Part shown: one piece after another, positions 1-8,064 of the stretch
Layout of the letters: each line of letters begins with the position of its first letter
Position numbering within the stretch: the stretch's first letter is position 1
Assembly: GCA_021161425.1 (NCBI GenBank)
Contig: JAGHAQ010000072.1
Coordinates: 1 to 41,976 of the forward strand
DNA length: 41,976 bases
From: Candidatus Tharpella sp.
GTDB lineage: Bacteria > Desulfobacterota > Anaeroferrophillalia > Anaeroferrophillales > Tharpellaceae
Reading direction: 5' to 3'
Translations under genes and position numbers: made by a program
Notes under the pieces: generated by a model
The model's database searches: none
The model's input: the letters and a program-made list of their open reading frames with translations, nothing else
Told to the model about the DNA's origin: nothing

Positions 1-729
1 GATCTGATCTATGCCTGGCCAGGGCAGAGCCGAATCGGTCTGACTCAAGATTTGCGAAAACTTGCGGTTTTAGCACCGGAACATGTTTCGGCTTATTCTC
101 TTTCACTGGAGCCTGGAACCCGGTTGGCGAAAATCGTTGCTGCGGGAGATTTGCAGGTGGTCGCCGAGGATGTTCAGGCCGAGATGATGTGCTTGGTTGA
201 GGAGGGTCTTGGTGAGGCTGGACTCCACCGTTATGAGACCTCAAGTTTTGCCCGTAACCATCATTTTCAGGCTCAGCATAATCTGGCCTACTGGCATCTA
301 TACGATTTTCAGGGGCTTGGGGCCGGCGCCTGTGGGGGCTGGCGCTGCCGGAAAGAGCCTCGGCATTGGGCACAACGCTATTGTAATATTCCTGATCCTT
401 TTGCATATATGCAGCGGCTTGAGCGGGTTAATACCCTGTCGTTTGCCGGAGGCAGTGGTTTTGTGCTTGGGTCTGATTCCTGGTTTGAAAAAGAGATTAT
501 CGATCGTAAAACCTCTTTTATCGAATCTCTAATGATGGGTTTAAGGCTTCGCCAGGGGATTGGCCTGACCGGCTTGAGGGCCGAGTATGGTTCACAGGCA
601 GTTGAAGTCGTGATGCTCCGAGCTCGCAAGCTTCGGGCTGCCGGCTTAGTTGATTGGGACGGTAGTAATTTTTGGATAACTGATAAGGGCTTGCTTATAA
701 GTGATGAGATCTTAACTCAATTACTATGA
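1..729 (+). CDS. hemW: HemW, radical SAM haem chaperone-like protein (5' truncated)
   Basis: This is the C-terminal part of a HemN/HemW-family radical SAM protein. The reading frame is open from base 1, so the N-terminus with the iron-sulfur CxxxCxxC motif lies outside the window. The visible part opens with a DLIY..PGQ segment, then HVSAYSLSLEPGT, a YETSSFAR segment and HNLAYW followed by GLGAGA, all landmarks of the HemW branch. A C-terminal winged-helix-like region of about 70 residues closes it (ITDKGLLISDEIL). HemW proteins bind haem and are thought to deliver it to target enzymes; they were long annotated as oxygen-independent coproporphyrinogen oxidases. The usual GLGAGAHS is GLGAGACG here. 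A weak terminator-like hairpin follows. The assignment to HemW rather than HemN is by motif recognition only. Confidence 0.88.
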   Translation, partial: DLIYAWPGQSRIGLTQDLRKLAVLAPEHVSAYSLSLEPGTRLAKIVAAGDLQVVAEDVQAEMMCLVEEGLGEAGLHRYETSSFARNHHFQAQHNLAYWHLYDFQGLGAGACGGWRCRKEPRHWAQRYCNIPDPFAYMQRLERVNTLSFAGGSGFVLGSDSWFEKEIIDRKTSFIESLMMGLRLRQGIGLTGLRAEYGSQAVEVVMLRARKLRAAGLVDWDGSNFWITDKGLLISDEILTQLL

Positions 730-732
730 TTG

Positions 733-764
733 AGGGCTTTGTGAGAAGTGCCCTTAGGCTTTTT
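733..764 (+). terminator. Weak intrinsic terminator after hemW
   Basis: The stem AGGGCTT (733-739) pairs with AAGTGCCCT (746-754) through a one-base bulge. A short T run follows at 760-764. It lies 4 bases after the hemW stop codon. Confidence 0.45.
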
Positions 765-777
765 ACTTAGCCATTCC

Positions 778-801
778 GTGACTTTTACGAACCCATCAAG
801 G
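778..801 (+). repeat. Dispersed short motif, copy 1
   Basis: The core TGACTTTTACGA followed by CATCAAGG closely matches sequence at 41526-41550 and shares its first half with 5483-5503. A more diverged relative is at 907-930. Role unknown. Confidence 0.5.
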
Positions 802-896
802 TTTTATGATTTGTTTGTCTGGGGTCAAAAATCGGGAGTAGAGTAAAGCTTTAGGTTCGAGAAAGGGCGCCGGTTAGGAAGTGTTCAGGAGGTGTA

Positions 897-920
897 ATGA
901 GCCGGGTGGACTTTTTGTGA
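897..920 (+). other. Possible 7-residue leader ORF (MSRVDFL)
   Basis: An AGGAGG at 887-892 precedes an ATG at 897 by only 4 bases, and the frame closes with TGA at 918-920 after seven codons. The ribosome-binding site is among the best in the window, but the product is tiny and the ORF lies upstream of the predicted argS promoter. It could be a translated micro-ORF, the remnant of a decayed gene, or chance. Confidence 0.2.
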
Positions 921-930
921 CGTCATCAAT
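907..930 (+). repeat. Dispersed short motif, copy 2 (diverged)
   Basis: GGACTTTTTGTGACGTCATC resembles the motif at 41526-41550 (a TTTTTACGA core followed by GTCATCAA). It lies just upstream of the predicted argS promoter. Confidence 0.35.
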
Positions 931-936
931 GTTTGC

Positions 937-965
937 TTGACAATTATAGTATGACTGACTACTAT
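937..965 (+). promoter_or_regulatory. Predicted sigma70 promoter for argS
   Basis: A consensus -35 TTGACA (937-942) and a -10 TACTAT (960-965) are separated by 17 bases. Transcription would begin near 972, about 80 bases before the argS start codon. Confidence 0.55.
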
Positions 966-987
966 CTTCGAGCTCGTTAGATTGGTG

Positions 988-1018
988 ATACCCCTTGGTT
1001 CGTGTCGGGGGTATTTTT
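988..1018 (+). terminator. Terminator-like hairpin in the argS leader
   Basis: ATACCCC (988-994) pairs with GGGGTAT (1008-1014), and the right arm runs into five T residues. It has the form of a small intrinsic terminator but sits downstream of the best argS promoter and upstream of its start codon. It may attenuate argS, or end read-through if the real promoter lies elsewhere. Confidence 0.45.
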
Positions 1019-1051
1019 GTGTTCAGAACGGATGAAAGAGACCGGCGGTCG

Positions 1052-2728
1052 ATGAAAAAAAGAGTTTCTAAATATGTAGAGACGGCGGTTGCTGCGGTTG
1101 CGGCAGCGCGTGGTCTGAATGGTGTGGACCTGCCGGAAATTGGTATAGAGCTGCCGCGCGAAAAAGTTTTTGGTGATTTTTCTTCCAATATCGCCATGCA
1201 GCTGGCCCGGCGTTGGAAGGATAACCCCCGAGCGATTGGCGCAGCCCTTAAAGATGAACTCGACAAGGAGACCGATCTGGCCCGGGTCACGATTGATGGC
1301 CCTGGTTTTATCAATATGACCCTGGAACTTTCCTGCTGGCACTGTCGTTTGCTGGAAATTATCGGTCAGGGTGCTGATTTTGCAATTCTTGATTATGGTC
1401 AAGGCCGACGGGTTCTGGTTGAGTTTGTTAGTGCCAATCCGACCGGGCCGCTACATATCGGGCATGGTCGTGGGGCGGCGGTCGGCGATGTTTTGGCTCG
1501 TCTCTTAAGCCGGGCCGGTTTTACCGTGGATCGGGAGTATTACGTTAATGATGCCGGTAACCAGATGATGGTTCTCGGCCGTTCATTGCGTTGGCGTTAC
1601 CTGGAGTTGTTGGGGCACCGCCAAGGGGAGATCCCTGATGGTTACTACCGGGGGGACTATCTTTTAGAGATGGCGAAAGAGCTTCGCGTCGATCAGGGCG
1701 ATGCTCTGGTTGTCGAAAATATCGACGAGGAAGATGACTCCGGGCTGGAGTTTTTCACCAAATTTGCCGCCGATGCCATCCTCCTTGGCATTCGTGACGA
1801 TCTCAATCTTTTCGGGGTTGAGTTTGAACATTGGACCAGCGAGAAGGAGTTTTTTACTTCGGGCCGGGTCGATGTCGCACTGGCCGACCTCAAGAAACAA
1901 AATGTGCTTTACGAAGAGGAGGGAGCGACCTGGTTTGCCTCCTCTCGTTTCGGTGATGAAAAGGATCGGGTTGTGGTTCGGGCTAATGGTGTAAAAACCT
2001 ATTTTGCATCCGATATAGCCTATCATCGGGAAAAATATGAACGTGGTTACGATTTCCTGATTGATGTCTGGGGGGCGGATCATCATGGCTATGTGCCCCG
2101 TCTCAAAGCTGCAATTGAAGCTTTAGGGAATGAGCCTGAAAGTTTTGCCGCAATTTTGGTTCAGTTGGTCAGCCTCTCGCGCAGCGGAACTCCAGTTCCC
2201 ATGTCGACCCGGGCGGGTGAATTTATTACCCTTGAGGAGGTTGTTAGAGAGGTCGGCAAAGATGCGGCTCGCTATTTCTTTCTGACCCGGAGATCCGACA
2301 GCCATCTTGAATTTGATCTCGAACTGGCTAAATCCAAAAATAATGATAATCCCGTCTATTATGCCCAGTATGCTCACGCCAGGATCTGCAGTATTCTGAG
2401 AAAGATTGAGGAAGAAGGGCTCGAGATTGATGGTGGCAGAGCCTCTTCCGGGGCCTCCTTAACACTTCCCGAAGAGCTTGAGCTGATAAAAAAACTTGAT
2501 GATTTTACGGTTGTGCTTGAGAGTGCCGCGCGCGCTCTAGAGCCGCACCGGGTGACTTATTTCCTTGATGATCTGGCGGCTCAGCTGCACTCCTATTATA
2601 ATCGTAACCGGGTGATAACCGAAGATAGGAAGGTTTCTGGTGATCGTCTTTTGTTGATTACCGCAATTCGCCAGGTGATCAACATCTGTCTGACTCTTTT
2701 AGGGGTTTCATCTCCTGAGAAAATGTGA
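1052..2728 (+). CDS. argS: Arginyl-tRNA synthetase
   Basis: ArgS charges tRNA-Arg with arginine in the cytoplasm, a class I aminoacyl-tRNA synthetase reaction. From ATG 1052 the protein has 558 residues, the usual size. The N-terminal Add-1 domain is followed by ANPTGPLHIGHGRG with the HIGH signature at residues 135-138. The KMSKS-equivalent loop appears as PMSTRAGEF, the relaxed form common in ArgS. The C-terminal anticodon-binding DALR domain ends near the stop. The frame is open upstream to a TTG at 995, but that would put the leader hairpin inside the gene and add residues the family lacks, so ATG 1052 with the purine-rich GAAAGAG upstream is preferred. The stop overlaps a possible GTG start of the next gene. 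Confidence 0.96.
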   Translation: MKKRVSKYVETAVAAVAAARGLNGVDLPEIGIELPREKVFGDFSSNIAMQLARRWKDNPRAIGAALKDELDKETDLARVTIDGPGFINMTLELSCWHCRLLEIIGQGADFAILDYGQGRRVLVEFVSANPTGPLHIGHGRGAAVGDVLARLLSRAGFTVDREYYVNDAGNQMMVLGRSLRWRYLELLGHRQGEIPDGYYRGDYLLEMAKELRVDQGDALVVENIDEEDDSGLEFFTKFAADAILLGIRDDLNLFGVEFEHWTSEKEFFTSGRVDVALADLKKQNVLYEEEGATWFASSRFGDEKDRVVVRANGVKTYFASDIAYHREKYERGYDFLIDVWGADHHGYVPRLKAAIEALGNEPESFAAILVQLVSLSRSGTPVPMSTRAGEFITLEEVVREVGKDAARYFFLTRRSDSHLEFDLELAKSKNNDNPVYYAQYAHARICSILRKIEEEGLEIDGGRASSGASLTLPEELELIKKLDDFTVVLESAARALEPHRVTYFLDDLAAQLHSYYNRNRVITEDRKVSGDRLLLITAIRQVINICLTLLGVSSPEKM

Positions 2729-3438
2729 CGGTTATGCTTGAACAGTTAAAAACTATTTTTGTCTTATTCATTGTTCTTTTCGTGGCTTTCGGGGTTGGGG
2801 TTCTTGTTGGTTATAAACTGCCTGAGAATGAGAGCTTTAAACGTTGGAATAATGCCAATAAGGCGATGGTCGAAAAGGCCAGGCCGACAAAAGTTGCCGT
2901 GATGCAGATGCCTGGCTCATTGGTATCTGGTGGCGACCAAGGTAAGGTCGGGTTGCCGCTTTCAAGGTCTCATTCCGATTCCTGCCCTGGTGGGGTCTGC
3001 AAGCTGCCGCCGCTCAATGAAGCGCCAAGCCAACCTGAAGCACCACCGGAGAACAAACTCAACCTGACCTTCTACAAAGAACTCAGTGATAGGCCGACAG
3101 AGAGTGGGGGTTCGCCAATCAAGGTCAAAACAACCCCGTTGGTCGAAAAGAAAAAAACCGCTTCCGTGACTATGAAGAGTAAAAGTCAGGAACCGAAAGC
3201 TGGTGAAGGTTGGGAGCTCAGAATCTGTTCTTTGGCTCAGGAGATCAAAGCTCGTCTGGTTCGCAGCCAACTGATGAAAACCTACCAGAGGGTCGAGATT
3301 GAAGCAGTTCAGGTGGCTGGCAAAGGGACTTGGTATCGGGTCAAAATCAGTAATATTGAAGATCGGGGAGTGGCTGAACGTTACCAGCGGGAACTCATTG
3401 AAACCCATAACTATAAGCCTTTGATTGTCAAACAATGA
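2725..3438 (+). CDS. Membrane-anchored SPOR-domain protein
   Basis: A 237-residue protein with a short cytoplasmic N-terminus, one hydrophobic membrane segment at about residues 10-30, a long proline- and lysine-rich linker, and a C-terminal SPOR-like repeat at about residues 162-237 (WELRICSLAQ...; WYRVKISNIEDRGVAERYQR). SPOR domains bind denuded peptidoglycan glycan strands at division sites, so a periplasmic role in cell-wall or division biology is inferred. The GTG at 2725 overlaps the argS stop by four bases (GTGA); an in-frame ATG at 2734 is an alternative. The linker has an odd cysteine-containing patch (SCPGGVCKLPP). A weak stem-loop begins at the stop codon. Confidence 0.8.
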   Translation: MTVMLEQLKTIFVLFIVLFVAFGVGVLVGYKLPENESFKRWNNANKAMVEKARPTKVAVMQMPGSLVSGGDQGKVGLPLSRSHSDSCPGGVCKLPPLNEAPSQPEAPPENKLNLTFYKELSDRPTESGGSPIKVKTTPLVEKKKTASVTMKSKSQEPKAGEGWELRICSLAQEIKARLVRSQLMKTYQRVEIEAVQVAGKGTWYRVKISNIEDRGVAERYQRELIETHNYKPLIVKQ

Positions 3439-3461
3439 CGGTTTATGAGTTGTCATTGTTT
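3430..3461 (+). terminator. Stem-loop at the end of the SPOR gene
   Basis: AAACAATGAC (3430-3439) and GTCATTGTTT (3452-3461) form a perfect 10-bp stem with a 12-base loop, and the left arm includes the stop codon. The stem is AT-rich and lacks a proper T run, so termination is only possible. Confidence 0.35.
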
Positions 3462-3471
3462 CATTCTTGAC

Positions 3472-3497
3472 TTGTAATTTATAATTCGTAATTTAAT
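3472..3497 (+). repeat. AT-rich dispersed repeat, copy A
   Basis: The core ATAATTCGTAATT preceded by TTGTAA recurs at 21530-21555 before another gene. No coding potential. Confidence 0.45.
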
Positions 3498-3549
3498 TTA
3501 TCAGGCGCGTGGCGTCTTTTTTTGTATATTGGTAGTGGCGTAAATATAT

Positions 3550-5355
3550 ATGGCTTTATCTCAGAACAATATCCGTAATTTTTCAATCATTGCTCATATC
3601 GACCACGGTAAATCGACGCTCGCCGATCGCCTTCTTGAGATGACTGGAGCGGTCACCTCCCGTGAGATGAAGGAGCAGCTTCTAGACACTATGGATATTG
3701 AACGTGAGCGTGGAATTACGATCAAAGCGCAATCAGTTTGTCTCGAATATAAAGCCGATGATGGTCGGCTTTATCAATTAAATCTGATTGATACTCCCGG
3801 ACATGTCGATTTCTCCTATGAGGTGTCGCGTAGCTTGGCGGCTACTGAAGGGGCGGTACTGGTTGTCGATGCAGCCCAGGGGGTTGAAGCCCAGACCTTG
3901 GCCAATGTTTACCACGCTCTCGATGCTGACCTTGAGATTATCCCGGTTTTGAACAAGATCGATTTGCCGGTTGCCGAACCTGATCGTATAAAACGTCAGA
4001 TCGAGGATGTGATTGGCCTAGATACCTCAGATGCGTTGCTGGTCAGCGCTAAAACCGGTCTTGGTATCAAGGATTTTCTCGAGGCGATTGTTAAGCGGGT
4101 TCCAGCTCCTGAAGGTGTGCGTAACGCCCCTTTAAAAGGGATGATTTTTGATTCCTGGTTTGATCCCTACCTGGGTGTGATTGCTCTGGTTCGAATTTTT
4201 GATGGTGCCATCACTCCGGGTATGAAGATCAAGATGATGTCGACCGATCGCTCATTTGAAGTCCAGCGGGTCGGGAAAATGCGTCCCGCTATGGTTGACA
4301 CCAAAATTCTTGAAGTTGGCGAGGTCGGCTATGTTGTTGCCGGGATCAAAACTGTAGCTGATTGTAAGGTTGGGGATACGATAACCGGACTTATTGAAGC
4401 GACCGCGAATCCTTTTCCCGGTTTTAAGGAAGTTCAACCGATGGTTTTCAGCGGGCTTTATCCGACTGATTCGATTCAGTATGAACCTTTAAGAGATGCC
4501 CTTGCCAAGCTGCGCCTCAATGACGCCTCCTTCACCTTTCAGCCGGAGACTTCGGTGGCCTTGGGCTTTGGTTTTCGCTGCGGTTTCTTAGGCCTGCTCC
4601 ATATGGAGATTATTCAGGAGCGCCTTGAACGAGAGTATCAACTTGACCTGATCACAACTTCGCCGACGGTTGTCTACAAGATCGAGATGAAGGATGGTAC
4701 GACTGTCGAGATTGATAATCCGAGCAGTATGCCGCCATCCGGTGATATTACCCATATCGGCGAACCCATGGTGCGCTGTTCGATCCATGTTCCGAATGAG
4801 TATATCGGTAACATTATGAAACTTTGTGAGGATAAACGAGGAGAACAACAGGAGGTCAGATATCTGGATGAGACCCGGGCCATGATTATCTACGATCTCC
4901 CTTTGAATGAGATCGTTCTTGATTTTTATGATCGTCTCAAATCGTTGACCCGGGGTTATGCCTCTCTCGATTATGAACCCTGTGGCCACCGTCATGCCAA
5001 TCTTGTAAAACTTGATATCATGATTAATGGAGAACTGGTTGATGCCCTTTCAATGATTGTCCACCAGGAGTGCTCTTTCGATCGCGGCCGCGATCTTGCG
5101 GTCAAGATGAAAGAACTGATTCCTCGGCAGATGTTCGAGGTGGCGATTCAGGCTGCTATTGGAACCAAGGTGGTGGCCCGGACAACGGTCAAGGCCTTGC
5201 GCAAAAATGTCACCGCCAAATGTTATGGTGGTGACATTAGCAGAAAACGGAAATTGCTGGAAAAACAGAAGGCTGGTAAAAAACGGATGAAACGGGTCGG
5301 TAAGGTAGAACTACCTCAGGACGCCTTCCTGGCAATTTTAAATATCGATTCCTGA
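3550..5355 (+). CDS. lepA: Elongation factor 4 (LepA), ribosome back-translocating GTPase
   Basis: LepA is a conserved translational GTPase that acts on the ribosome, affecting elongation under stress and initiation or ribosome assembly. The 601-residue length is typical. The GTPase motifs are AHIDHGKST (G1, about residues 15-23), DTPGHVDF (G3) and NKIDLP (G4). The EF-G-like domains follow, and the LepA-specific C-terminal domain carries [15 protein letters not shown] and [11 protein letters not shown] 3550 gives the canonical N-terminus ([16 protein letters not shown]); there is no strong Shine-Dalgarno. The neighbour lepB is downstream across a palindromic repeat. Confidence 0.97.
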   Translation: MALSQNNIRNFSIIAHIDHGKSTLADRLLEMTGAVTSREMKEQLLDTMDIERERGITIKAQSVCLEYKADDGRLYQLNLIDTPGHVDFSYEVSRSLAATEGAVLVVDAAQGVEAQTLANVYHALDADLEIIPVLNKIDLPVAEPDRIKRQIEDVIGLDTSDALLVSAKTGLGIKDFLEAIVKRVPAPEGVRNAPLKGMIFDSWFDPYLGVIALVRIFDGAITPGMKIKMMSTDRSFEVQRVGKMRPAMVDTKILEVGEVGYVVAGIKTVADCKVGDTITGLIEATANPFPGFKEVQPMVFSGLYPTDSIQYEPLRDALAKLRLNDASFTFQPETSVALGFGFRCGFLGLLHMEIIQERLEREYQLDLITTSPTVVYKIEMKDGTTVEIDNPSSMPPSGDITHIGEPMVRCSIHVPNEYIGNIMKLCEDKRGEQQEVRYLDETRAMIIYDLPLNEIVLDFYDRLKSLTRGYASLDYEPCGHRHANLVKLDIMINGELVDALSMIVHQECSFDRGRDLAVKMKELIPRQMFEVAIQAAIGTKVVARTTVKALRKNVTAKCYGGDISRKRKLLEKQKAGKKRMKRVGKVELPQDAFLAILNIDS

Positions 5356-5359
5356 TGAA

Positions 5360-5474
5360 AAAATAAAACATTCATCTGCGTCGTTCTCTGAAACCCTCGT
5401 CACTGTGGCGTACTGTCTGTACGCCACATTCCTCGGGTTTCAGACGCCTAGCATCTGAACATTTTATTTTGCCA
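5360..5474. repeat. ~115-bp imperfect palindromic repeat element between lepA and lepB
   Basis: Nested inverted arms are visible: AAAATAAAA (5360-5368) with TTTTATTTT (5462-5470), TCTGAAACCC (5386-5395) with GGGTTTCAGA (5435-5444), and GTGGCGTAC (5405-5413) with GTACGCCAC (5419-5427) around a 5-base loop TGTCT. The whole could fold into one long hairpin in RNA or as a DNA cruciform. It looks like a REP/MITE-type intergenic repeat. As transcribed RNA it could act as a boundary between lepA and the lepB-pyr gene group. Confidence 0.75.
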
Positions 5475-5482
5475 TCACAATT

Positions 5483-5503
5483 TTGACTTTTTACGACTTT
5501 TAT
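5483..5503 (+). repeat. Dispersed short motif, copy 3
   Basis: TTGACTTTTTACGACTTTTA begins 9 bases after the palindromic element and matches the first half of the motif seen at 778 and 41526. It may be the outer end of a larger repeat family. Confidence 0.45.
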
Positions 5504-5523
5504 ATAGAAAAGAGAAAAATATT

Positions 5524-6165
5524 TTGGCTAAAAAAGAGATTAAATTAAAGAAAAGCAAGGGCGGAGTGATTCGCGAATATGCCGAATCGATTGTTGTCGC
5601 AATCCTGATTGCCCTTTTTATCCGAGCTTTTGTCGTTCAGGCCTTTAAGATTCCTTCCGGTTCGATGGAACCGACTCTGTTGGTTGGTGATCATCTGCTC
5701 GTTAATAAATTTATTTACGGGATCAACCTACCCTTTATCGAGCGCAAATTTCTTGTCTATAAGGAGCCGCAACGTGGTGATATCGTTGTCTTTATCTTTC
5801 CCAAAGATAAAAAGAAGGATTTTATCAAACGAGTGGTTGGGGTTCCCGGAGACACGGTTGAAATTCGTCGGAAACAGATATATATTAACGGGGAAATTTG
5901 GGATGATTCTCATGGTGTCTACCGTGATGCCGAGGTCACCGGCCTGGTACCTCGTGATAATTTCGGGCCGGTAGTTGTTCCTCCTGAGCATGTTCTGGTC
6001 ATGGGGGACAATCGTGACCGCAGTTATGATAGCCGTTTTTGGGGCTTTGTGCCTTTTAACCAGATTAAAGGAAAAGCTCTGATTCTCTATTGGTCATGGG
6101 ATAGATTGAGTAAAAACATTGCTGAAAAAGTGCGTTTCAAAAGGATTGGGCAACTGATACATTAG
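5524..6165 (+). CDS. lepB: Signal peptidase I
   Basis: Type I signal peptidase, a membrane serine protease that removes Sec and Tat signal peptides on the outer face of the inner membrane. The 213-residue protein has a basic N-terminus, one membrane segment (about residues 22-41), the catalytic box PSGSMEPT with Ser47, the box D segment FIKRVVGVPGD with general base Lys102, and box E GDNRDRSYDSRFWG. The start is TTG 5524 behind a purine-rich AAAAGAGAAAAA; no ATG or GTG lies before the conserved membrane segment. It heads a run with the STAS gene and pyrRBC, although lepB itself is functionally unrelated to pyrimidine synthesis. Confidence 0.95.
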   Translation: MAKKEIKLKKSKGGVIREYAESIVVAILIALFIRAFVVQAFKIPSGSMEPTLLVGDHLLVNKFIYGINLPFIERKFLVYKEPQRGDIVVFIFPKDKKKDFIKRVVGVPGDTVEIRRKQIYINGEIWDDSHGVYRDAEVTGLVPRDNFGPVVVPPEHVLVMGDNRDRSYDSRFWGFVPFNQIKGKALILYWSWDRLSKNIAEKVRFKRIGQLIH

Positions 6166-6220
6166 GCCTGATCTATTTGCTGATTGCTCAATTTAGGTTT
6201 AGCTTTACAGGAGAGATGTC

Positions 6221-6562
6221 ATGGCCGAAAAACTTGACCTTGAATTCAGTGAAAGAGGTAGTTGGTTGATTGTGCGTTTTAGAGGTATGATTAACCTGCT
6301 GGTTCGTGATCAGTTGCGTCAACAGGTGATGGTGGAACTGGAAAAACGGCCGGATTGTGATTTGGTTTTCGATCTCTCCGAAGTTAAGGCTATAGATTCC
6401 TCCGGACTTGGGGCGATTTTTAGTTTCTACAAATATCTGAGTGAACGTCAGTCATCTTTGGCTCTAGCAAAGCCTAACCATGATGTTGGTATCCTGCTCG
6501 AGCTGACTCAACTTGATAAAGTCATCAAGATCGAGAAATCGTTAGAGGCCATTACCGGATGA
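6221..6562 (+). CDS. STAS-domain protein, anti-sigma factor antagonist type
   Basis: A single-domain 113-residue STAS protein of the SpoIIAA/RsbV type. The signature is DLSEVKAIDSSGLGAI; by analogy with SpoIIAA the phosphorylated residue would be Ser60, the first serine of DSSGLG. Such proteins switch partners with an anti-sigma kinase, freeing a sigma factor or another output protein when unphosphorylated. A good ribosome-binding site (CAGGAGAG) precedes ATG 6221. No serine kinase or phosphatase partner is encoded in the window, so its partner is unknown. It ends 6 bases before pyrR, suggesting co-transcription with the pyrimidine genes. Confidence 0.88.
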   Translation: MAEKLDLEFSERGSWLIVRFRGMINLLVRDQLRQQVMVELEKRPDCDLVFDLSEVKAIDSSGLGAIFSFYKYLSERQSSLALAKPNHDVGILLELTQLDKVIKIEKSLEAITG

Positions 6563-6568
6563 AGGACA

Positions 6569-7129
6569 ATGCCGCAGATGAATGAAAACAGGGTATGTGA
6601 ATCTCAGGAAATGGGCCGGATACTGGCTCGAATTGCGGCTGAAATTGTGGCCCGCAATAAAGGTTGTCAAAAACTGGCTCTGGTTGGAATCCTGACCCGT
6701 GGGGTTTGTCTGGCTCGGCGTTTACAGGAAATTATCCGTGAAACTTTTGGTCAGGAGCTGTCTTTAGGGGTACTTGATATTACCCTCTACCGAGATGATC
6801 TCTCACGCGCCACTCATCATCCGGTTTTGCGAAAAACCGAAATTCCCTTTTCCCTTGATGGGGCAACGGTTGTTTTGGTCGACGATGTCCTTTATACGGG
6901 GCGCACGGTACGGGCGGCCATGGATGGCCTGATCGACTTTGGTCGCCCCCAGAGCATTCAATTGGCGGTGTTGGTCGATCGCGGTTGTCGAGAGTTGCCG
7001 ATCTCAGCAGATTATATAGGGGTTGAGGTTCCGGCATCCCCGCAGGATCGAGTTATGGTGCGGGTGGCAGAGAGTGATGGTTTTGATCTTGTGACGGTCA
7101 CTCCACGCTCTGCTTTTCAGGGGGAGTAG
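6569..7129 (+). CDS. pyrR: PyrR, bifunctional pyr regulator / uracil phosphoribosyltransferase
   Basis: A 186-residue type I phosphoribosyltransferase. The PRPP-binding loop is [19 protein letters not shown] and the N-terminal part has [13 protein letters not shown]. In Firmicutes PyrR binds pyr mRNA with UMP and promotes attenuation; it also converts uracil and PRPP to UMP. Whether it regulates RNA here is unclear: I saw no PyrR-type anti-antiterminator upstream of pyrB, since the pyrR-pyrB gap is only 5 bases. Start ATG 6569 follows GGACA; an in-frame ATG at 6578 would shorten it by three residues. Confidence 0.92.
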   Translation: MPQMNENRVCESQEMGRILARIAAEIVARNKGCQKLALVGILTRGVCLARRLQEIIRETFGQELSLGVLDITLYRDDLSRATHHPVLRKTEIPFSLDGATVVLVDDVLYTGRTVRAAMDGLIDFGRPQSIQLAVLVDRGCRELPISADYIGVEVPASPQDRVMVRVAESDGFDLVTVTPRSAFQGE

Positions 7130-7134
7130 GCGAG

Positions 7135-8064
7135 ATGGGATTTAGACGTAAAGATCTGCTGGGTACTCGAGACCTGTCGGCCGTCGAGATCAGAACCCTG
7201 CTTGAAAGTGCCGAATCGTTTAAGGAAATTGCCGAGCGGCCCTTGAAAAAAGTGCCGGCTCTACGTGGGAAAACGGTTGTAAATCTATTTTTTGAACCGA
7301 GTACCAGAACCCGGACCTCTTTTGAGATTGCGGCCAAACGTCTAAGTGCTGATGCTGTTAACATTAGTGCTTCGACAAGTAGTGTGGTCAAAGGCGAGAG
7401 TCTTGTCGATACGGTTGACAATATTCAGGCGATGGCTCCCGATATTATTGTCGTACGGCATAAATTTGTGGGTGCGGCCCATCTTATCGCCGAGCGGATT
7501 GGTGCCAGTGTTGTCAACGCCGGTGATGGTGCCAATGAGCACCCGACCCAGGCCTTGCTCGATCTTTTGACCATCTCGGAACATAAAAAATTGGAACCCG
7601 GTTTGACTGTAGCCATTATCGGTGATATTGCCCATAGCCGGGTCGCCCGTTCCAATATTTGGGCCTTAACTACTTTAGGGATTACGGTCAGGGTCTGCGC
7701 GCCGCCAACGATGCTTCCGAGAGGTCTGGAAGAGATTGCCGGGGTTCGGGTTTGCCGCAGGCCGGAAGAGGCTTTGGAAGGTGCCGATGTTGTGATGATG
7801 CTGAGAATTCAGCTTGAACGACAGGATCGTCTTCTCTTTCCCTCAGTTCGAGATTATGCCAGAATCTTTGGCCTCAACCGTCAACGACTGGAGCTCGCTT
7901 GCCCCGATGCTATCGTTATGCACCCCGGGCCGATGAACCGCGGGGTCGAGATCACCTCTGAGGTGGCTGATGGTAAACACTCAGTGATTCTTAATCAGGT
8001 TAGTAATGGCGTCGCTTTGCGGATGGCGGTTCTCTTTTTACTGGGAGGTCAAGGTCGTGAGTGA
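7135..8064 (+). CDS. pyrB: Aspartate carbamoyltransferase catalytic subunit
   Basis: PyrB joins carbamoyl phosphate and aspartate, the committed step of pyrimidine synthesis. The 309-residue protein shows the carbamoyl-phosphate loop [11 protein letters not shown], the [12 protein letters not shown] segment, the aspartate-domain [10 protein letters not shown], and [11 protein letters not shown] near the C-terminus. No regulatory PyrI subunit is encoded nearby; together with an active-site-complete pyrC this points to a PyrB-PyrC arrangement like that of bacteria lacking PyrI. It starts at ATG 7135, five bases after pyrR, and its last 8 bases overlap the chosen pyrC start. Confidence 0.96.
   Translation: MGFRRKDLLGTRDLSAVEIRTLLESAESFKEIAERPLKKVPALRGKTVVNLFFEPSTRTRTSFEIAAKRLSADAVNISASTSSVVKGESLVDTVDNIQAMAPDIIVVRHKFVGAAHLIAERIGASVVNAGDGANEHPTQALLDLLTISEHKKLEPGLTVAIIGDIAHSRVARSNIWALTTLGITVRVCAPPTMLPRGLEEIAGVRVCRRPEEALEGADVVMMLRIQLERQDRLLFPSVRDYARIFGLNRQRLELACPDAIVMHPGPMNRGVEITSEVADGKHSVILNQVSNGVALRMAVLFLLGGQGRE

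Larger units (their letters stand above)
730..1051 (+). other. Intergenic region hemW-argS
   Basis: About 320 bases without a convincing gene. From left to right it holds the weak hemW terminator, a first copy of a short dispersed motif (778-801), a strong AGGAGG followed by a 7-codon ORF (897-920), a second copy of the motif (907-930), a sigma70-like promoter (937-965) and a terminator-like hairpin (988-1018) lying between that promoter and the argS start. Confidence 0.6.

Noticed and set aside
874-1402. Minus-strand open frames over the argS start
   Set aside because: They are shadows of argS and its leader; the composition is serine/arginine-rich and no family is recognisable.
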